From Rhodospirillales bacterium (lineage in GTDB: Bacteria > Pseudomonadota > Alphaproteobacteria > Dongiales > Dongiaceae): 64,000 nt of DNA. The notes under the pieces were generated by a model. That model saw only the letters and a list, made by a program, of their open reading frames with translations. It ran no database searches and was not told the DNA's origin. This document shows, piece after piece, positions 1 through 8,587 of the stretch; the stretch's first letter is position 1; each line of letters starts with the position of its first letter. Position numbers and translations under genes: made by a program. Location of the stretch: assembly GCA_009885795.1 (NCBI GenBank), contig VFKA01000027.1:1-64000 (forward strand), written 5' to 3'.

Positions 1-159
1 CGCGCGCTCGCCTTCGGCTACGTGCGCGGCCCCGGCATCGTGGACGCGGCTTATGTGAAGGCCGGGCGCTACGAGATCGAGATCGCCGGCACTCGCTACG
101 CCGCCCGCGCCAGCCTGACGCCCTTCTACGATCCCAAGAGCGAACGGATGCGCGGGTGA
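1..159 (+). CDS. 3' end of a GcvT-like C-terminal domain protein (partial)
   Basis: This is the last 52 codons of a gene that starts before the window, ending in TGA at 157-159. The translated tail contains FGYVRGP, then AGTRYAARASLTPFYDP, then KSERMRG. A glycine/hydrophobic beta segment followed by a 'tryptophan-free' P-F-Y-D-P ending is characteristic of the C-terminal barrel of aminomethyltransferase (GcvT) proteins and of the dimethylglycine/sarcosine dehydrogenases that carry this domain. Family members transfer a one-carbon unit from an aminomethyl substrate to tetrahydrofolate. Only the end is visible, so whether it is a stand-alone GcvT or a large flavin dehydrogenase fusion cannot be decided. 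The assignment rests on this short tail. Confidence 0.6.
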   Translation, partial: RALAFGYVRGPGIVDAAYVKAGRYEIEIAGTRYAARASLTPFYDPKSERMRG

Positions 160-248
160 GGCGGGGTCGGCGGCGACCGAGGCATCGTGCTTGCACTCCG
201 GCGATAAAGTGGTTATTTTGACTTAAATAGCTTTATTAGGCAAAAGCC

Positions 249-503
249 ATGAAAACACTCGCCGCCAAGGATGCCAAGAACCGGTTCGGGGAACTTCTCG
301 ACGCGGCGCGCGCCGAGCCTGTTTCAATCGAAAAGCACGGGCGCGCGGTGGCGGTGGTCCTGTCGGTCGAGGAGTACGAGCGCCTGGAAGGCCTGGAGAA
401 CGCCTATTGGGCCGCCCGCGCGGCGGCGGCGGAGGCGGAAGGGTATCTCGGCCCCAAGGAAGGCGAGAAGCTGCTCAAGGCGCTGATGCGTGCCAAAGGT
501 TGA
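249..503 (+). CDS. Phd/YefM-family antitoxin
   Basis: An 84-residue protein with the N-terminal pattern of Phd/YefM antitoxins: MKTLAAKDAKNRFGELLDAA, then PVSIEKHGRAVAVVLSVEEYERL. The N-terminal half should form the DNA-binding dimer that represses its own promoter. The acidic, alanine-rich C-terminal tail (EAEGYLGPKEGEKLLKAL) should wrap the toxin. The next gene, a RelE/ParE-type toxin, starts 14 bases before this gene ends, which is the usual antitoxin-first, translationally coupled order. The 90 bp upstream is AT-richer than its surroundings and should hold the autoregulated promoter, but I could not fix a convincing operator. Confidence 0.9.
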   Translation: MKTLAAKDAKNRFGELLDAARAEPVSIEKHGRAVAVVLSVEEYERLEGLENAYWAARAAAAEAEGYLGPKEGEKLLKALMRAKG

Positions 504-765
504 TCTATCGCGCGAGGCCGCCAAATTCCTCAACCGATTGCCGCCGAAGCACGGCCGCCAGGTTGCGACGCGCATCATGGCGTTGCGCGCCGATCCCTTG
601 GCCGCCGACACCATCCAGATGAAAGGCGTCGCGGCGCTCTTTCGGCGGGCCGACATCGGCGAGTACCGGATCACCTACCGCGTCGCGGGTCAGACGCTGA
701 AGATCGTGCTGATCGGCCGGCGCAACGACGCCGATGTCTATCGCCGGCTGGCGCGAAAGCTCTAG
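490..765 (+). CDS. RelE/ParE-family toxin
   Basis: A 91-residue toxin of the RelE/ParE superfamily, with a GTG start inside the antitoxin gene. The N-terminal helices (LSREAAKFLNRLPPKHGRQV) and the central GEYRITYRV followed by LKIVLIGRRNDADVYRRL are the standard core. The GEYRI/Y-R strand and the R-x-D-V-Y-R end match RelE enzymes, which cut mRNA in the ribosomal A site; ParE proteins share the fold but poison gyrase. The basic residues in the last strand favour RelE, but the sequence alone cannot exclude ParE-like activity. It forms a type II toxin-antitoxin pair with the preceding gene. Confidence 0.88.
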   Translation: MPKVDLSREAAKFLNRLPPKHGRQVATRIMALRADPLAADTIQMKGVAALFRRADIGEYRITYRVAGQTLKIVLIGRRNDADVYRRLARKL

Positions 766-802
766 CGCGGCGCCCCGCTCGGCGACCCGGTTGCCGCGGG
801 CC

Positions 803-1258
803 TCAATTGACGATTCGGGGCAGGGCGGCGGCATCGGTGATCGCGCGGATGCGCGAATAGATGGCCTCGATCGACACCGGCTTCGCCAACACTTCGTTCA
901 CGCCCTCGCGGTGCGCTTCCAGCACCAGGCGCATCTCGGTGCGGCCGGTCAGCATGATGATCGGAACGCTGGGATTGGGGCTGTCGCTGCCTTTTCGAAT
1001 GAGGCGCACGAAGTCGAGACCATCCAGGGGCGCCATGTTCCAATCGGTGATGATGATGTCGGCCGGGCAGTGCTTGAGTTCGTTGAAGGCCTCGGCCGCG
1101 TCGGAGGCCAGGCGCACGTTCTTGATGCCGATCGCGTGCAGGATCGTCTTCACCAGGTTCAGCATGTGCCGATTGTCATCGACCACCAGCACCGACAGGT
1201 GCTGGAGCGGAGTAACGTGATGACGCGGGACGGCTTTCCCGGGCGTTGCTGGGGTCAT
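803..1258 (-). CDS. Single-domain response regulator (CheY-like receiver)
   Basis: A 151-residue stand-alone receiver domain with no output domain. The acidic pair is D27-D28 (VVDDNRH), the phosphoacceptor is D72 (IITDWNM), the conserved threonine is T104 (MLTGRT) and the lysine is K126 (LAKPVS). All catalytic positions are present. The first 20 residues are a variable leader. No histidine kinase is nearby, so its partner is elsewhere in the genome. AAAGGA lies about 8 bases before the ATG, and a promoter-like element and a hairpin sit in the 70-bp gap to the preceding gene. The role, such as motility, cell cycle or stress relay, cannot be read from the sequence. Confidence 0.93.
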   Translation of the reverse strand: MTPATPGKAVPRHHVTPLQHLSVLVVDDNRHMLNLVKTILHAIGIKNVRLASDAAEAFNELKHCPADIIITDWNMAPLDGLDFVRLIRKGSDSPNPSVPIIMLTGRTEMRLVLEAHREGVNEVLAKPVSIEAIYSRIRAITDAAALPRIVN

Positions 1259-1292
1259 CGGTATATCCTTTGATATATATTACTAAAGCTCT

Positions 1293-1322
1293 AGTATAGC
1301 TAAGAGCTTAATGAACCGTGAA
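1293..1322 (-). promoter_or_regulatory. Possible sigma-70-type promoter of the receiver gene
   Basis: On the minus strand a -10-like TATACT (1298-1293) is preceded, after 18 bases, by TTCACG (1322-1317). It lies 35 bases upstream of the receiver gene. It overlaps an inverted repeat, AAGCTCT (1286-1292) and AGAGCTT (1303-1309), that could be an operator or the terminator of the TPP-enzyme gene upstream. The call is based on consensus matching only. Confidence 0.35.
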
Positions 1323-1328
1323 CGGCGG

Positions 1329-3014
1329 TCAGCGTCGCTTGGCGAGCGCTGCCTTGCGAATCTCAACGAGGCCGGCGTTCGGGGTGATCGAGTCCGGACC
1401 GACGCGAAGCTCGATCAAGGCGGTCCGTCCCGCCGCCAACGCCCGGTCGAAGGCGGGAGCGAATTCGGCCGTGGTCTCGACCGTCTCGCCATGGGCGCCG
1501 AAGGCGCGGGCATAGGCCGCGAAGTCCGGATTGACGAGATCGGTGGCGATGACGCGCTCCGGATACTCGCGCTCCTGATGCATGCGGATGGTGCCGTACA
1601 TGGCGTTGTTGACGACGATCACGATGACGGGAAGGTCGTGCTGCGCCGCGGTCGCCAGTTCCTGGCCGGTCATGAGGAAGCAGCCGTCGCCGGCGAAGCA
1701 GACGACCGTGCGGTCCGGATGCACCGCCTTGGCCGCGATCGCCGCCGGCAGGCCGTAGCCCATGGCGCCGCTGGTGGGCCCAAGCTGGGTTCTGAACTTT
1801 CGATACTGATAGAACCGGTTGACCCAGCCGGCGTAGTTGCCGGCGCCGTTGGTCACGATGGCGTTGGGCGGCAAGCGGTCGCGCAAGGATATGACGATTT
1901 CGGAGAGGTTGAGCTTGGCCTTGCTCGGCCGCGGCGCGATATGGGCCAGATAATCGGCCCGCGCCGCCGCGGTCCAATTGATCCATGGTGCCGGCGAATT
2001 CGGCTTTAACGCCTTCGCCGCGGCGGCGAACGGCGCCATGCCGGAGTTGATCGGCAGCGTCGCCTGATAGACGCGGCCCAGCTCCTCGGCGCCGGGATGA
2101 ACGTGCACCAGCATTTGTTTCGGGACCGGCACGCTCACCAATGTGTAACCGCTTGTCGTCATCTCGCCCAGCCGTGGGCCCACGGCCAGCAGCAGGTCGG
2201 CCTCTTGCACGCGCTTGGCGAGCGCGGGGTTGATTCCGATCGCGACGTCGCCCACGTAGTTCCGATGGGTGTTGTCGAAAAGGTCCTGGCAACGAAACGA
2301 CGCGCCCACGGGCAGGTCGTTCGCCGCCGCGAAGGCCTCGATGTCGGCGACCGCGCGCGAGGTCCAGCCGCCGCCGCCGACGATCATGAGCGGCCGGCGC
2401 GCTGCCGCCAGCAGCTCGCCCAGCCGCGCCATGTCGGTGGCGCCCGGATGCGCCTCGACACGGGTATAGGGTCCGGCATCGGCGGTCTCGACGCTCTCGG
2501 CCAGCATGTCCTCGGGCAAGGCCAGCACCACCGGTCCAGGGCGGCCGGCGGTGGCGCGGTGAAACGCCTGGCTCACGAGTTCGGGGATGCGCCTGGCGTC
2601 GTCGATCTCGGCCGCCCATTTGGCGAGCGGCTGGAACATGCGGCGGTAATCGACCTCCTGGAAGGCCTCGCGCTCGATCTGACCGCGCGCCACCTGGCCG
2701 ATGAAAAGGATCATCGGCGTCGAATCCTGGAACGCGGTGTGGACGCCGATCGAGGCGTTGGTGGCGCCGGGCCCCCTTGTCACGAAGCAGATGCCGGGCC
2801 GGCCGGTGAGCTTGCCGTAGGCTTCGGCCATGTTGGCGGCCCCGCCTTCCTGCCGGCAGGTGATGAAGCGGATGTGGTTTTTGGCGTCATGGAGCGCGTC
2901 GAGCGCCGCCAGGTAGCTTTCGCCCGGCACGCCAAAGACGATATCGACGCCGTGGATGGCCAGGGCCTCCACGAGAATCTGGCCGCCGGTTCGTGAATTC
3001 CGAGGTTGGGGCAT
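1329..3014 (-). CDS. Thiamine-diphosphate enzyme, acetolactate synthase large-subunit family
   Basis: A 561-residue protein with the three-domain plan of ThDP decarboxylases and synthases. The N-terminal Pyr domain has the catalytic glutamate at E56 (RQEGGAANMAEAYG), followed by RGPGATN. A central nucleotide-like domain contains MIVGGGGW. The C-terminal PP domain has the ThDP/Mg motif GDG at 442-444, ending in a double asparagine about 27 residues later (VIVVNNAMYG). The length matches IlvB. No regulatory small subunit lies nearby, and many alphaproteobacterial paralogs of this kind are not biosynthetic acetolactate synthases. The substrate is therefore unassigned; other 2-keto acid carboligases or decarboxylases of this family are equally possible. 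It probably reads on towards the receiver gene 70 bp downstream. Confidence 0.85.
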   Translation of the reverse strand: MPQPRNSRTGGQILVEALAIHGVDIVFGVPGESYLAALDALHDAKNHIRFITCRQEGGAANMAEAYGKLTGRPGICFVTRGPGATNASIGVHTAFQDSTPMILFIGQVARGQIEREAFQEVDYRRMFQPLAKWAAEIDDARRIPELVSQAFHRATAGRPGPVVLALPEDMLAESVETADAGPYTRVEAHPGATDMARLGELLAAARRPLMIVGGGGWTSRAVADIEAFAAANDLPVGASFRCQDLFDNTHRNYVGDVAIGINPALAKRVQEADLLLAVGPRLGEMTTSGYTLVSVPVPKQMLVHVHPGAEELGRVYQATLPINSGMAPFAAAAKALKPNSPAPWINWTAAARADYLAHIAPRPSKAKLNLSEIVISLRDRLPPNAIVTNGAGNYAGWVNRFYQYRKFRTQLGPTSGAMGYGLPAAIAAKAVHPDRTVVCFAGDGCFLMTGQELATAAQHDLPVIVIVVNNAMYGTIRMHQEREYPERVIATDLVNPDFAAYARAFGAHGETVETTAEFAPAFDRALAAGRTALIELRVGPDSITPNAGLVEIRKAALAKRR

Positions 3015-3102
3015 GAGCCGTCTTCAATACCGGACGAGAGCGTCCATCGGCAAGGGCGGCGCTCTTGCACCCATGGGCGCCTCCGGATATAGCAGGCCGC
3101 GC

Positions 3103-4185
3103 ATGACCGGCATGAAGACCCTCGCCATCGCGGCGTTGCTGACGGCATCGATCCTGGTCGCGCCGGCCGATGCCGCCGAGGTCGACAACGCGGCCTGGCT
3201 TGCCACCCAGCTTCGCGCCGCCGAGGCCGCCGCGCGGGCCGATGCCAACGCCCGGCAACTCGACGAAGCGCTCGAAGCGTATTTCGCGGGGCGCCATACC
3301 GATGCGCTTGCCGGCCTCGCCGCGGCCGCCGAGGACGGCGTGGTCGAGGCGATGCATTGGCTGGGCGTCATCTACGAGACCGGCGGCGTCGCCGCGCCCG
3401 ACGATGAGCAGGCGGCGCGGTGGTACCAGGAGGCGGTGGACGAAAGCGACTACGCGCCCGCGCAATACCGTCTCGGCGTCATGTACGAATTCGGCCGCGG
3501 CGTCGGCAAGGACGATGCGACGGCGGTCGAGCTCTATCGCGATGCCGCCGAGCAGGGCCATGTGGACGCGCAGCGCAATCTGGGTTCGGCCTATGAACGC
3601 GGCTGGGTCGAGGAGAAGGACTTGGCCGAATCGTTCCGGTGGTACCAGCGCGCCGCCGATCAGGGCGACGATATCGCTTTGTCGGGTGCCGAGCGCATTG
3701 CCCGTCAACTTAAGGCGGAAAACGTCGAGCTCAGCGAGATCGAAGCCGCGATGGTGGAATACTACAGCGGCGATGCGTTTCGGGCGGTGAGCGGCTTCAC
3801 GGCGTTGACCGGCGACCGCGACGAAGCTGGCATGTCCTGGCTCGGCTACATGGCGGAGAACGGCTACGGCACGCCGCGCAACCTCGCGCGCGCCGCGGGC
3901 CTCTATAACGAAGCGGCCAAGTACGGCGATTTGAAAGCGATCGTCGCCCTCGCCACCATGTTCTATTTCGGCGACCCGGTGCCCCAGGACCTCGCCCGCG
4001 CCGCCGGCCTGTTCCAGGAGGCCGCCGCGAAAGGCTGGGCCATCGCCGCCTTCAACCTCGGCTACATGTACGACATAGGGTCCGGAGTCGAATCCGACCG
4101 CGCCTTGGCGCTGCGCTGGTACCGCTACGCCGACCTGCTCGGCTACGATCCGGCGGGAGACGAGTTGAAACGGCTGGGGCAGTAG
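3103..4185 (+). CDS. Secreted Sel1-repeat (TPR-like) protein
   Basis: A protein of about 360 residues that begins with a signal peptide (M-T-G-M-K-T-L-A, then a hydrophobic stretch ending APADAAEV), so it should be exported. The mature part is a run of Sel1-like repeats of about 36 residues with the recurrent pattern A-x-x-x-L-G-x-x-Y-x-x-G-x-G-V; examples are MHWLGVIYETGGV, AQYRLGVMYEFGRGV, AQRNLGSAYERGW, MSWLGYMAENGYG and AAFNLGYMYDIGSGV. Sel1 repeats are protein-interaction scaffolds often placed in the periplasm. I chose the start at 3103 because it gives an intact signal peptide; ATG 3112 is an alternative. The reading frame is open further upstream but overlaps the opposite gene. No specific partner can be inferred. 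Confidence 0.85.
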   Translation: MTGMKTLAIAALLTASILVAPADAAEVDNAAWLATQLRAAEAAARADANARQLDEALEAYFAGRHTDALAGLAAAAEDGVVEAMHWLGVIYETGGVAAPDDEQAARWYQEAVDESDYAPAQYRLGVMYEFGRGVGKDDATAVELYRDAAEQGHVDAQRNLGSAYERGWVEEKDLAESFRWYQRAADQGDDIALSGAERIARQLKAENVELSEIEAAMVEYYSGDAFRAVSGFTALTGDRDEAGMSWLGYMAENGYGTPRNLARAAGLYNEAAKYGDLKAIVALATMFYFGDPVPQDLARAAGLFQEAAAKGWAIAAFNLGYMYDIGSGVESDRALALRWYRYADLLGYDPAGDELKRLGQ

Positions 4186-4190
4186 CCGAT

Positions 4191-5603
4191 TTAGATCGGC
4201 GGCCGGCGCTGCGCCCAGGGTCGCGCGCGTTCGAGCGCCGCGCCGATTCGTAGGACGCCAAGGTCGTCGAACCGGCGCCCGACGATCTGCAAACCCGTCG
4301 GCAGGCCGGTGCTTGTCCAGCCCGAGGGAACCGAGAGCGCCGGACACGGACTCACGAAGTTGAACACCGCCGTCATGTCGAGGCCGACATAACGCCCGTT
4401 CTCGTCGTTCCGGTAATAGGCGGCGTCGTTACCGCCGACGGGCGGCGCCGGCAGCGCCATGGTGGGACAGAGCAGCGCCTCGTAAACCTGGAGGATCGGC
4501 GACAATTGCTTCCATTGCTCGGTGCGGATGAACTCCAGCCGTTTGAAGTCGACCGCGCTCATGGCCAGGCCGGTCTCGATCAGCGTCACCACGTTCGGGT
4601 CCATTTTCGCCCGGTACTTAGGGAGGACGTGACCGAAGAAGGCCGCGAGATAGACCGCCCAGTGCGCCGTCCACGCTTCGTTGAGCTCGAGGCCCCAGTC
4701 GAGTTCGACTTCCTCGACGATGGCGCCTTCGCCCGCCAGCGCCGCCACCGCGGCCTTCGTGTTCTCCGCCACCTCCGGATCGATGCGATACCGCCCCAGA
4801 TCGACGCTCAATGCCAGGCGCCGGCCGCGCACGTCGGATGGGATCGGGATCGTAACGTCGAGCGCCGGTTTCAAGGACTGGATGTCCCGCTCGTCCGGAC
4901 CTTGCGTCACCTTGAGGAACAGGGCCGCGTCGGAGACGGTACGGGCAAGCGGCCCGAAATGCGAGAGCTGGTCGAATTGGCTCGGCAGGATGGTGAAGGG
5001 GATGCGCCCGAAGCTCGGTTTCAAGCCGACGATGCCGCAGAGCGCCGCTGGGATGCGCACCGAACCGCCCATGTCGGAGCCTTCGGCGAGCGCCACCGCG
5101 CCCGAGGCCACGGCCGCGCCCGATCCGCCCGACGAGCCGCCGGGCGTGCACGCGGTGTTCCACGGGTTTCTCGTGATGCCCCAGAGCGGGCTTTCGGTGA
5201 AGCTCGAATAGGCAAACTCGGGCGTGGTCGTCTTGCCGACCAGGATGGCGCCGGCCTCGAGCAACGCTTCGACGATGGGCGCGTCCTCGTCGGGCACCCA
5301 ATGTTCGTAGGCGTAAGAGCCAAGGGTCGTGCGCTTGCCCTTGGTCGGCGTCAGATCCTTGATGGCGATGGGCACGCCATGGAGCGGGCCGAGCGCGGCG
5401 CCGTTCTCGACCGCGCGTTCGGCCTCGCGCGCCTTTGCCATGGCCTCGTCGGCATAGACGAAGCAGAAGCAGTTGAGCTTCGGGTTCACTTCGGCGATGC
5501 GCGCGAGGCTGTTCTCGATGACGCGCACCGGCGACAGCTCGCCGGCGCGGATGCGCCGCGCCAGCTCGGTCGCCGGTGTGAAGCAAAGGTCGAGATCGGC
5601 CAT
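4191..5603 (-). CDS. Amidase (amidase signature family)
   Basis: A 470-residue amidase signature enzyme. The Ser-cisSer-Lys triad is visible: the lysine in PIAIKDLTPTKG, the cis-serine in TPGGSSGGSGAAV and the nucleophile serine in GSDMGGSVRIPAALCGIVGLKP. Family members hydrolyse carboxamides and include GatA, but the lack of gatB/gatC and the catabolic setting suggest a stand-alone amidase acting on small amides. The C-terminal third carries a proline-rich ALPAPPVGG segment. It converges with the Sel1 gene (5-bp gap) and is preceded by a palindromic repeat at 5621-5780. The exact substrate is not predictable. Confidence 0.9.
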   Translation of the reverse strand: MADLDLCFTPATELARRIRAGELSPVRVIENSLARIAEVNPKLNCFCFVYADEAMAKAREAERAVENGAALGPLHGVPIAIKDLTPTKGKRTTLGSYAYEHWVPDEDAPIVEALLEAGAILVGKTTTPEFAYSSFTESPLWGITRNPWNTACTPGGSSGGSGAAVASGAVALAEGSDMGGSVRIPAALCGIVGLKPSFGRIPFTILPSQFDQLSHFGPLARTVSDAALFLKVTQGPDERDIQSLKPALDVTIPIPSDVRGRRLALSVDLGRYRIDPEVAENTKAAVAALAGEGAIVEEVELDWGLELNEAWTAHWAVYLAAFFGHVLPKYRAKMDPNVVTLIETGLAMSAVDFKRLEFIRTEQWKQLSPILQVYEALLCPTMALPAPPVGGNDAAYYRNDENGRYVGLDMTAVFNFVSPCPALSVPSGWTSTGLPTGLQIVGRRFDDLGVLRIGAALERARPWAQRRPPI

Positions 5604-5620
5604 CGGTCGGACTCCTTCGA

Positions 5621-5780
5621 TCCTTCGAGACGCGTTCTTCGAACGCTCCTCAGGATGAGGTAGACGTTCTATATGTTACCTCATGCCGAGGAGCCGCGAA
5701 ATGATACCTCATGCTGAGGAGCCGCGAAGCGGCGTCTCGAAGCATAGCGGCTGGGTCGAGGTTTCTGAGACTTGGGATAG
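5621..5780. repeat. Palindromic intergenic repeat, copy 1 (compound)
   Basis: This is a member of the REP-like family seen six times in the window. The core reads TCCTTCGAGACG, then CTCCTCAGGATGAGG, then two copies of CTCATGCTGAGGAGCCGCGAA-type sequence, closing with GGCGTCTCGAAGCAT. The ends are inverted complements (CTTCGAGACG and CGTCTCGAAG), so it can fold into a long hairpin. The following 35 bases (GGTCGAGGTTTCTGAGACTTGG) are also shared with the copy at 38451-38580, so the repeated unit includes a non-palindromic tail. Confidence 0.8.
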
Positions 5781-5812
5781 GATCGAATCGGAACGATTGG
5801 AGGCGTGATGTC

Positions 5813-7114
5813 ATGACGAAATTCGACGCCGATTTCGCCGTGATCGGGGCGGGGTTCGCCGGCGCCACGGCCGCCTGGGAGCTGTCGCGACAGGGGCAGT
5901 CCGTCGTCCTGTTCGAGGCCCGCGACCGGGTCGGAGGACGCGGCTTCGCTAGGCACTTCGCGCTCGGCTGCGACGTGCTTGAGTTCGGCGGGGCCTGGAT
6001 CACGCCCAACCAGGCGCGCGTGCGCCGCCATGCCGAACGCCACGGCATTCGGCTGCGGCCGACGGCGCCGATCGCCGTCCGGCGCTGGCATGACGGGCAC
6101 GCGCTACGGTTGGACGCGCCCGCTTCGCCCGCCGCCATGGATGGCTATCGGCGAACGATGGACCGCGTTGCCGAGGATACGCGCCGCTATCGCGCGGGCG
6201 AGGCGATGGACGGGGAGGGAAGGCCCTATGCCGGGGTGAGCCTCGCCGCCTATCTCGCCCGCGTCGCGGCGACGCCCGAGGCCATATCGCAAGTGCGCGC
6301 CTGGTGGACCATTTCCGGCAATGGCGATCCCGAGACCACGGCGGCCACCGAATATCTATGGAGCAACGGCTATGGCGACGGCGACCCCGAGGGCATGCTT
6401 CGTCACTTGCAACACACGCTGGAGCCGGGGACTGGCGCGCTGGTCGAACGCATGCTCGCCGCGTCCGGGGCGCGCGTTCATCTCGGCGCCGCCGTGACCG
6501 GCGTCCGTGCCGGGTCGTCCGGCGTCGATGTGGAAATCGCGGGCGGCGGGACCGCGCGGGTCCGTGGGCTAGTCGCGGCGCTGCCGCTGAACGCCATCCG
6601 CGCGATCGCGTTCGATCCGCCCTTGCCGGATCGGCAGAGGCAAGCGGCGGCGCGGGGTCATCTTGGCCGCGCGGTCAAAATCTGGATCAAAGCGCGCGGG
6701 GTCACGGTCGGCACGCTGGCGACAGGCGGCGGCGAAGGCATCGAATGGATGGTCGCGGAGCGCGAGGCCGCCGACGGCACGACGCTGATCGTGGGGTTCG
6801 GATTGGCCGATGGCGGATTCGATCCGGCGGACAGGCATGATGTGGCGGGGGCACTCTATCGCTTCTTCCCCGAGGCGGCGTTCGTCGCCTGGGACTGGCA
6901 CGATTGGGTGAACGATCCCTGGGCGCGCGGGACCTGGGTGGCGATGCCCGCCGACGCGCCCTGGGTCGCGGAAGCTGGGACTTGGGCGCCGTCGGGGCGG
7001 TTGGCCTTCGCCAGTTCCGACTACGCCCACGAAAATCCCGGCTGGATCGAAGCCGCCATCGCCAGCGGCGAGCGGGCGTCCGAGTTCCTTCTGAAGCAGG
7101 GCAATTCGATCTGA
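5813..7114 (+). CDS. Flavin monoamine oxidase-like FAD oxidoreductase
   Basis: A 433-residue flavoprotein. The N-terminus has the Rossmann FAD motif GAGFAGATAAWELSRQG followed by the second signature FEARDRVGGR, typical of the monoamine oxidase / phytoene desaturase group. The middle contains GTGALVERM and the C-terminus SDYAHENPGWIEAAIASGE, the usual FAD-closing segment. Family members oxidise amines with release of aldehyde and hydrogen peroxide. The start at 5813 is chosen because GGAGG lies 9 bases before it and because translation from further upstream would run through the intergenic repeat. It is a single gene; nothing nearby identifies the amine. Confidence 0.87.
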   Translation: MTKFDADFAVIGAGFAGATAAWELSRQGQSVVLFEARDRVGGRGFARHFALGCDVLEFGGAWITPNQARVRRHAERHGIRLRPTAPIAVRRWHDGHALRLDAPASPAAMDGYRRTMDRVAEDTRRYRAGEAMDGEGRPYAGVSLAAYLARVAATPEAISQVRAWWTISGNGDPETTAATEYLWSNGYGDGDPEGMLRHLQHTLEPGTGALVERMLAASGARVHLGAAVTGVRAGSSGVDVEIAGGGTARVRGLVAALPLNAIRAIAFDPPLPDRQRQAAARGHLGRAVKIWIKARGVTVGTLATGGGEGIEWMVAEREAADGTTLIVGFGLADGGFDPADRHDVAGALYRFFPEAAFVAWDWHDWVNDPWARGTWVAMPADAPWVAEAGTWAPSGRLAFASSDYAHENPGWIEAAIASGERASEFLLKQGNSI

Positions 7115-7546
7115 ACCGCCCTTTGCGGTGCGCTCCCCGGTGCTTGTGGCACTCAACGAGCGCATTGTCGAGACCTCCCCCGCGACGACGAGTTCACTAT
7201 AAATCGGTGCGCGCTAGGTTCTTGACCGGTATCGGAGGAGGTGACGGTGGCGGTACCATCCTATTCTGGCGCCAGAATGGCAGTGGTGGGATCCTGCGTT
7301 TGACGGTCTTCGGGAAGTGCTACACGCTGAAAATAAGAGGCAGCACGGCATTGAAGATGCTCCCGATAGGGCATTTCTAAGCGGCAGCGTCGTTTGGCAC
7401 TTTCCGGCTCTTGAAGCGCGCACTGCCGGTAAATCTCGTCTGCGGGCAGCGTGAAGTGCCGCCTAAAATCGATGATCAACTCCGGCAATCCTGCCCCCAA
7501 TACTGCTCAGCCGCCCAGGCTGACTCGCCGACACGGCCCCGCCGCC
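7115..7546. other. 432-bp region without a confident gene
   Basis: A low-confidence reading frame on the minus strand, 7500-7261, would encode 79 residues (starting TTG, with LPELIIDFRRHF and EIYRQCALQEPESAKRRC) but has no clear ribosome binding site and no family I recognise. Its last codons lie in a perfect 16-bp palindrome, ATTCTGGCGCCAGAAT at 7263-7278. On the plus strand GGAGGAG at 7234-7240 precedes a GTG that opens only about 20 codons. The base composition is lower in G+C than in the neighbours. It may be decayed coding DNA. Confidence 0.35.
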
Positions 7547-8185
7547 CTATGGCCCAGTCACGGATCGGTCGCGCGGCCGGCGCGCCCGACTTGCCGCCAC
7601 GGCGGCGCGGAAGCGCTCTATGAGCGCCGAGTCGACAGTTCCCTCCGGAATGCGCGCTAGGAACTCGCCCTCGGGCCCGTAGTCCAAGGAATCGTCCGGC
7701 CGTGACAGGCCCTCTAGACATTCACGCATCGATTCTTCAAGCAGGTCGTAACGCTTCATCGCGAGAGCAATCCGGCACCGATCACCGAGACAATACCACA
7801 GCCAGTTTCCGCTCCCGCGTGCCTTTTCCACCGCCGTATCGATAGCATGCAGCGCTTGGCCAAGGTCCTCCTGGCTGGGTCCGCCCGGCTTCGAGCAATA
7901 GAAATAGTGGCCGGCCAGCCGCTGCCATGGTTCCGAATTATCCGGATCGAGGGCGATCTGCTGATGTATGACGGCAATGGCTTCGTCGGTACGGCGCGCT
8001 GCTCCCAAAAGGCGCGACAGCTCGGCCAGATAGATGGATCGCTCGCCTACCGGCATTTCGCTTTCGAGCCACGTCCGAAGCAGTGAGATGGCCCGATCGA
8101 ATTTTCTCGCTCGGATCAGCGGATCAATGCGATTCTGGATAGCGTCCCACGCTTCACCGGGTGTTCGAGCGCTCTCCTCGACCAC
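7547..8185 (-). CDS. TPR-like helical repeat protein, unknown function
   Basis: A 212-residue protein of helix pairs resembling tetratricopeptide repeats: RARKFDRAISLLRTWLE, then RTDEAIAVIHQQIALDPDNSEPWQRLAGHYFYC, then LGQALHAIDTAVEKA. The alternation of A/L/Y positions and the ALDPDNSEPWQRLA stretch are characteristic. There is no signal peptide and no membrane segment, so it is probably cytoplasmic. It follows the yajQ-region genes on the same strand after 45 bp. The C-terminal tail is arginine-rich (ASRARRPRDRS). Its binding partner is unknown. Confidence 0.75.
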   Translation of the reverse strand: MVEESARTPGEAWDAIQNRIDPLIRARKFDRAISLLRTWLESEMPVGERSIYLAELSRLLGAARRTDEAIAVIHQQIALDPDNSEPWQRLAGHYFYCSKPGGPSQEDLGQALHAIDTAVEKARGSGNWLWYCLGDRCRIALAMKRYDLLEESMRECLEGLSRPDDSLDYGPEGEFLARIPEGTVDSALIERFRAAVAASRARRPRDRSVTGP

Positions 8186-8230
8186 CGCCGACCTCCTTCC
8201 AGAAAAAACGACTCCCGACCCCTTTTCCGG

Positions 8231-8587
8231 CTAATGATCGTGCCGGTGCAGGATCTGGTCGGCGATGCCGGTGTCGTAGGCGAGACCCGCCGGCGTAATC
8301 ACGATCCCCGACGGTTGGTGCGGCTTCACCAGGCCCTTGCGATGCAGCGCCACGAACACCGCCTGGTTCGATAGCCCGGTCGCGTCGCTGGCCTGGACGA
8401 CCGCTTCACCCAGGTGAAAATGATCGCCGTGCGCGTGCGGCATCGACGTCACCAGCACATGCCCCGGCTCCGGCTCGGGCCCGATGAATTCCTCGTTCTT
8501 GGCCATCGCCTGTAATAGGACCAGCGTCTTGGCCTGGAGCGCGTTCAGATTGAGCGGATTGTGTTTCGCCATGGCGGCCTCGTTCAC
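8231..8587 (-). CDS. Conserved hypothetical protein, histidine-rich
   Basis: A 118-residue protein whose start codon overlaps the stop of the upstream yajQ gene (ATGA at 8587-8584), which indicates translational coupling. Histidines cluster in the middle (SMPHAHGDHFHLGEAVV) and at the end (LHRHDH), so metal binding is possible. The segment ATGLSNQAVFVALHRKGLVKP followed by GIVITPAGLAYDTG looks like a small winged-helix-like region. I do not recognise a named family. The coupling to yajQ suggests a shared role, but nothing more specific can be said. Confidence 0.8.
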   Translation of the reverse strand: MNEAAMAKHNPLNLNALQAKTLVLLQAMAKNEEFIGPEPEPGHVLVTSMPHAHGDHFHLGEAVVQASDATGLSNQAVFVALHRKGLVKPHQPSGIVITPAGLAYDTGIADQILHRHDH

